This document shows, piece after piece, positions 32,522-33,037 of a stretch of 33,037 nucleotides of DNA (position 1 is the first letter of the stretch; every line of letters starts with the position of its first letter). The stretch is from CAZMCH01 sp964564735 (GTDB lineage Bacteria > Poribacteria > DTPJ01): NCBI GenBank assembly GCA_964564735.1, contig CAZMCH010000043.1, positions 1 through 33,037 on the forward strand. Direction: 5' to 3'. The notes under the pieces were generated by a model. It saw nothing but the letters and a program-made list of their open reading frames with translations. It did not search any database and was not told where the DNA came from. The position numbers and the translations under genes were made by a program.

Positions 32522-33037
32522 CTATGAATTATTGTGACCTCCATTTTTTATTCCCATTATAACGTAATCATCTATATATGAAAGTTCCTTTTGCATTGAT
32601 ACTGCAAAGGCTTCTGCTTTGTCTTTTGTATCAAATGAACCTACATAAACCCAATAAGTCTTTTTTCCTTTATGTGAATATGTTTTTACCCAACCAGAAT
32701 ATCCATGAGACTTGAGAATATTTAGGAGTTTCTGAGCATTTTCGTAATAGTCGAATTTGCCAACTCGAACTGCATATTTGCCAGATTTCCCATTCGCACT
32801 TTGGTCAGTTTTTGCTGGTATCTCAGTAGTCTTTTTTGCGATAGTGTCGGGTTTGGTGGATTTAGTTTCTGGCTTTGGCGCACTAGCAACTTGCTTTACA
32901 GGCTGAGTAACTTTTTGCGGTTGGACAGCGGAATCTGTTTTAGCTGGAAGTTTTTCTGCTGGCTTCGTCTGAACAACTGCTGGCTTATTTGATTGCGCTA
33001 TATTTGTTGGCGCCGAAGCTGGTTTTGTAGCAACGGG
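32522..33037 (-). CDS. SPOR-domain protein (partial, 5' end outside window)
   Basis: Only the last 171 residues are seen; the frame is open at the right edge. The first 95 are low-complexity Pro/Ala/Lys/Thr/Gln (PVATKPASAPTNIAQ, KPAEKLPAKTDSAVQPQK), typical of a periplasm-spanning linker. The last 75 form a SPOR domain: KYAVRVGKFDYYENAQKLL, KTYWVYVGSFDTKDKAEAFA. SPOR domains bind denuded glycan strands of peptidoglycan at division sites or cell poles. A membrane anchor or lipobox would be expected outside the window. It lies 97 to 106 nt ahead of the PilP-like gene, so it may help place the pilus machinery in the cell wall. Confidence 0.9.
   Translation of the reverse strand, partial: PVATKPASAPTNIAQSNKPAVVQTKPAEKLPAKTDSAVQPQKVTQPVKQVASAPKPETKSTKPDTIAKKTTEIPAKTDQSANGKSGKYAVRVGKFDYYENAQKLLNILKSHGYSGWVKTYSHKGKKTYWVYVGSFDTKDKAEAFAVSMQKELSYIDDYVIMGIKNGGHNNS

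Noticed and set aside
1..33037. CRISPR array
   Set aside because: No regularly spaced identical direct repeats were seen; all repeats found are dispersed or inverted.

Overview
The window is AT-rich bacterial chromosome. A type IV pilus secretin, two lipoproteins with lipoboxes and several exported proteins point to a cell with two membranes. Three exported LamG proteins share a C-terminal tail of the form GKLxxxWGxxK. From memory, that tail, together with a Gfo/Idh/MocA oxidoreductase and many small dispersed palindromes, recalls uncultivated lineages such as Candidatus Poribacteria. This placement is a recollection and an inference, not a database result.

Layout. 1-887: 5' part of mnmG (minus strand). 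1037-3723: three exported LamG proteins (minus), the first two close paralogs. 3928-5022: HEAT-repeat lipoprotein (plus). 5136-7299: oxidoreductase/MFS transporter pair overlapping by 8 nt (minus), with two operator-like palindromes 40 bp apart upstream. 7596-10006: lone receiver protein and dnaK (plus), behind a good sigma-54 promoter match. 10514-13246: three minus-strand genes that look like phage virion or tail-decoration proteins; the discoidin-like gene and the beta-helix gene are in one frame, separated by a single TGA. 13938-15023: WecA/TagO-type polyprenyl-phosphate sugar-1-phosphate transferase (plus). 15024-16720: gene-poor, with dispersed repeats, a possible small membrane protein and the remains of two transposases on opposite strands. 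16721-18728: a PHP-domain protein and a YcsI/DUF1445 protein in an operon. 18853-23023: nrdR-nrdJ operon (minus), with nrdJ interrupted by a 452-residue HNH intein exactly before the catalytic cysteine; the promoter overlaps NrdR-box-like sites. 23254-27338: CheR-like/PAS protein and a PAS-pseudokinase-receiver protein overlapping by 7 nt (plus). 27347-33037: minus-strand pilus cluster (SPOR protein, PilP-like lipoprotein, pseudopilin, secretin), running with an 18-nt gap into a receiver-GAF-PAS-histidine kinase.

How the genes may work together. The right third looks like surface motility or secretion plus signalling: pilus parts, an apparently functional hybrid kinase, a degenerate kinase with an intact receiver and a chemotaxis-type methyltransferase. 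NrdR and NrdJ form a self-contained B12-dependent dNTP supply unit. The LamG proteins are probably secreted carbohydrate-binding or surface proteins. The most unusual items are the phage-like module with its in-frame stop, the pseudokinase-receiver fusion, the intein with Lys instead of the usual penultimate His, the sigma-54 promoter before a receiver-dnaK unit, and the shared C-terminal tail of the LamG proteins. No tRNA, rRNA or CRISPR array was seen.
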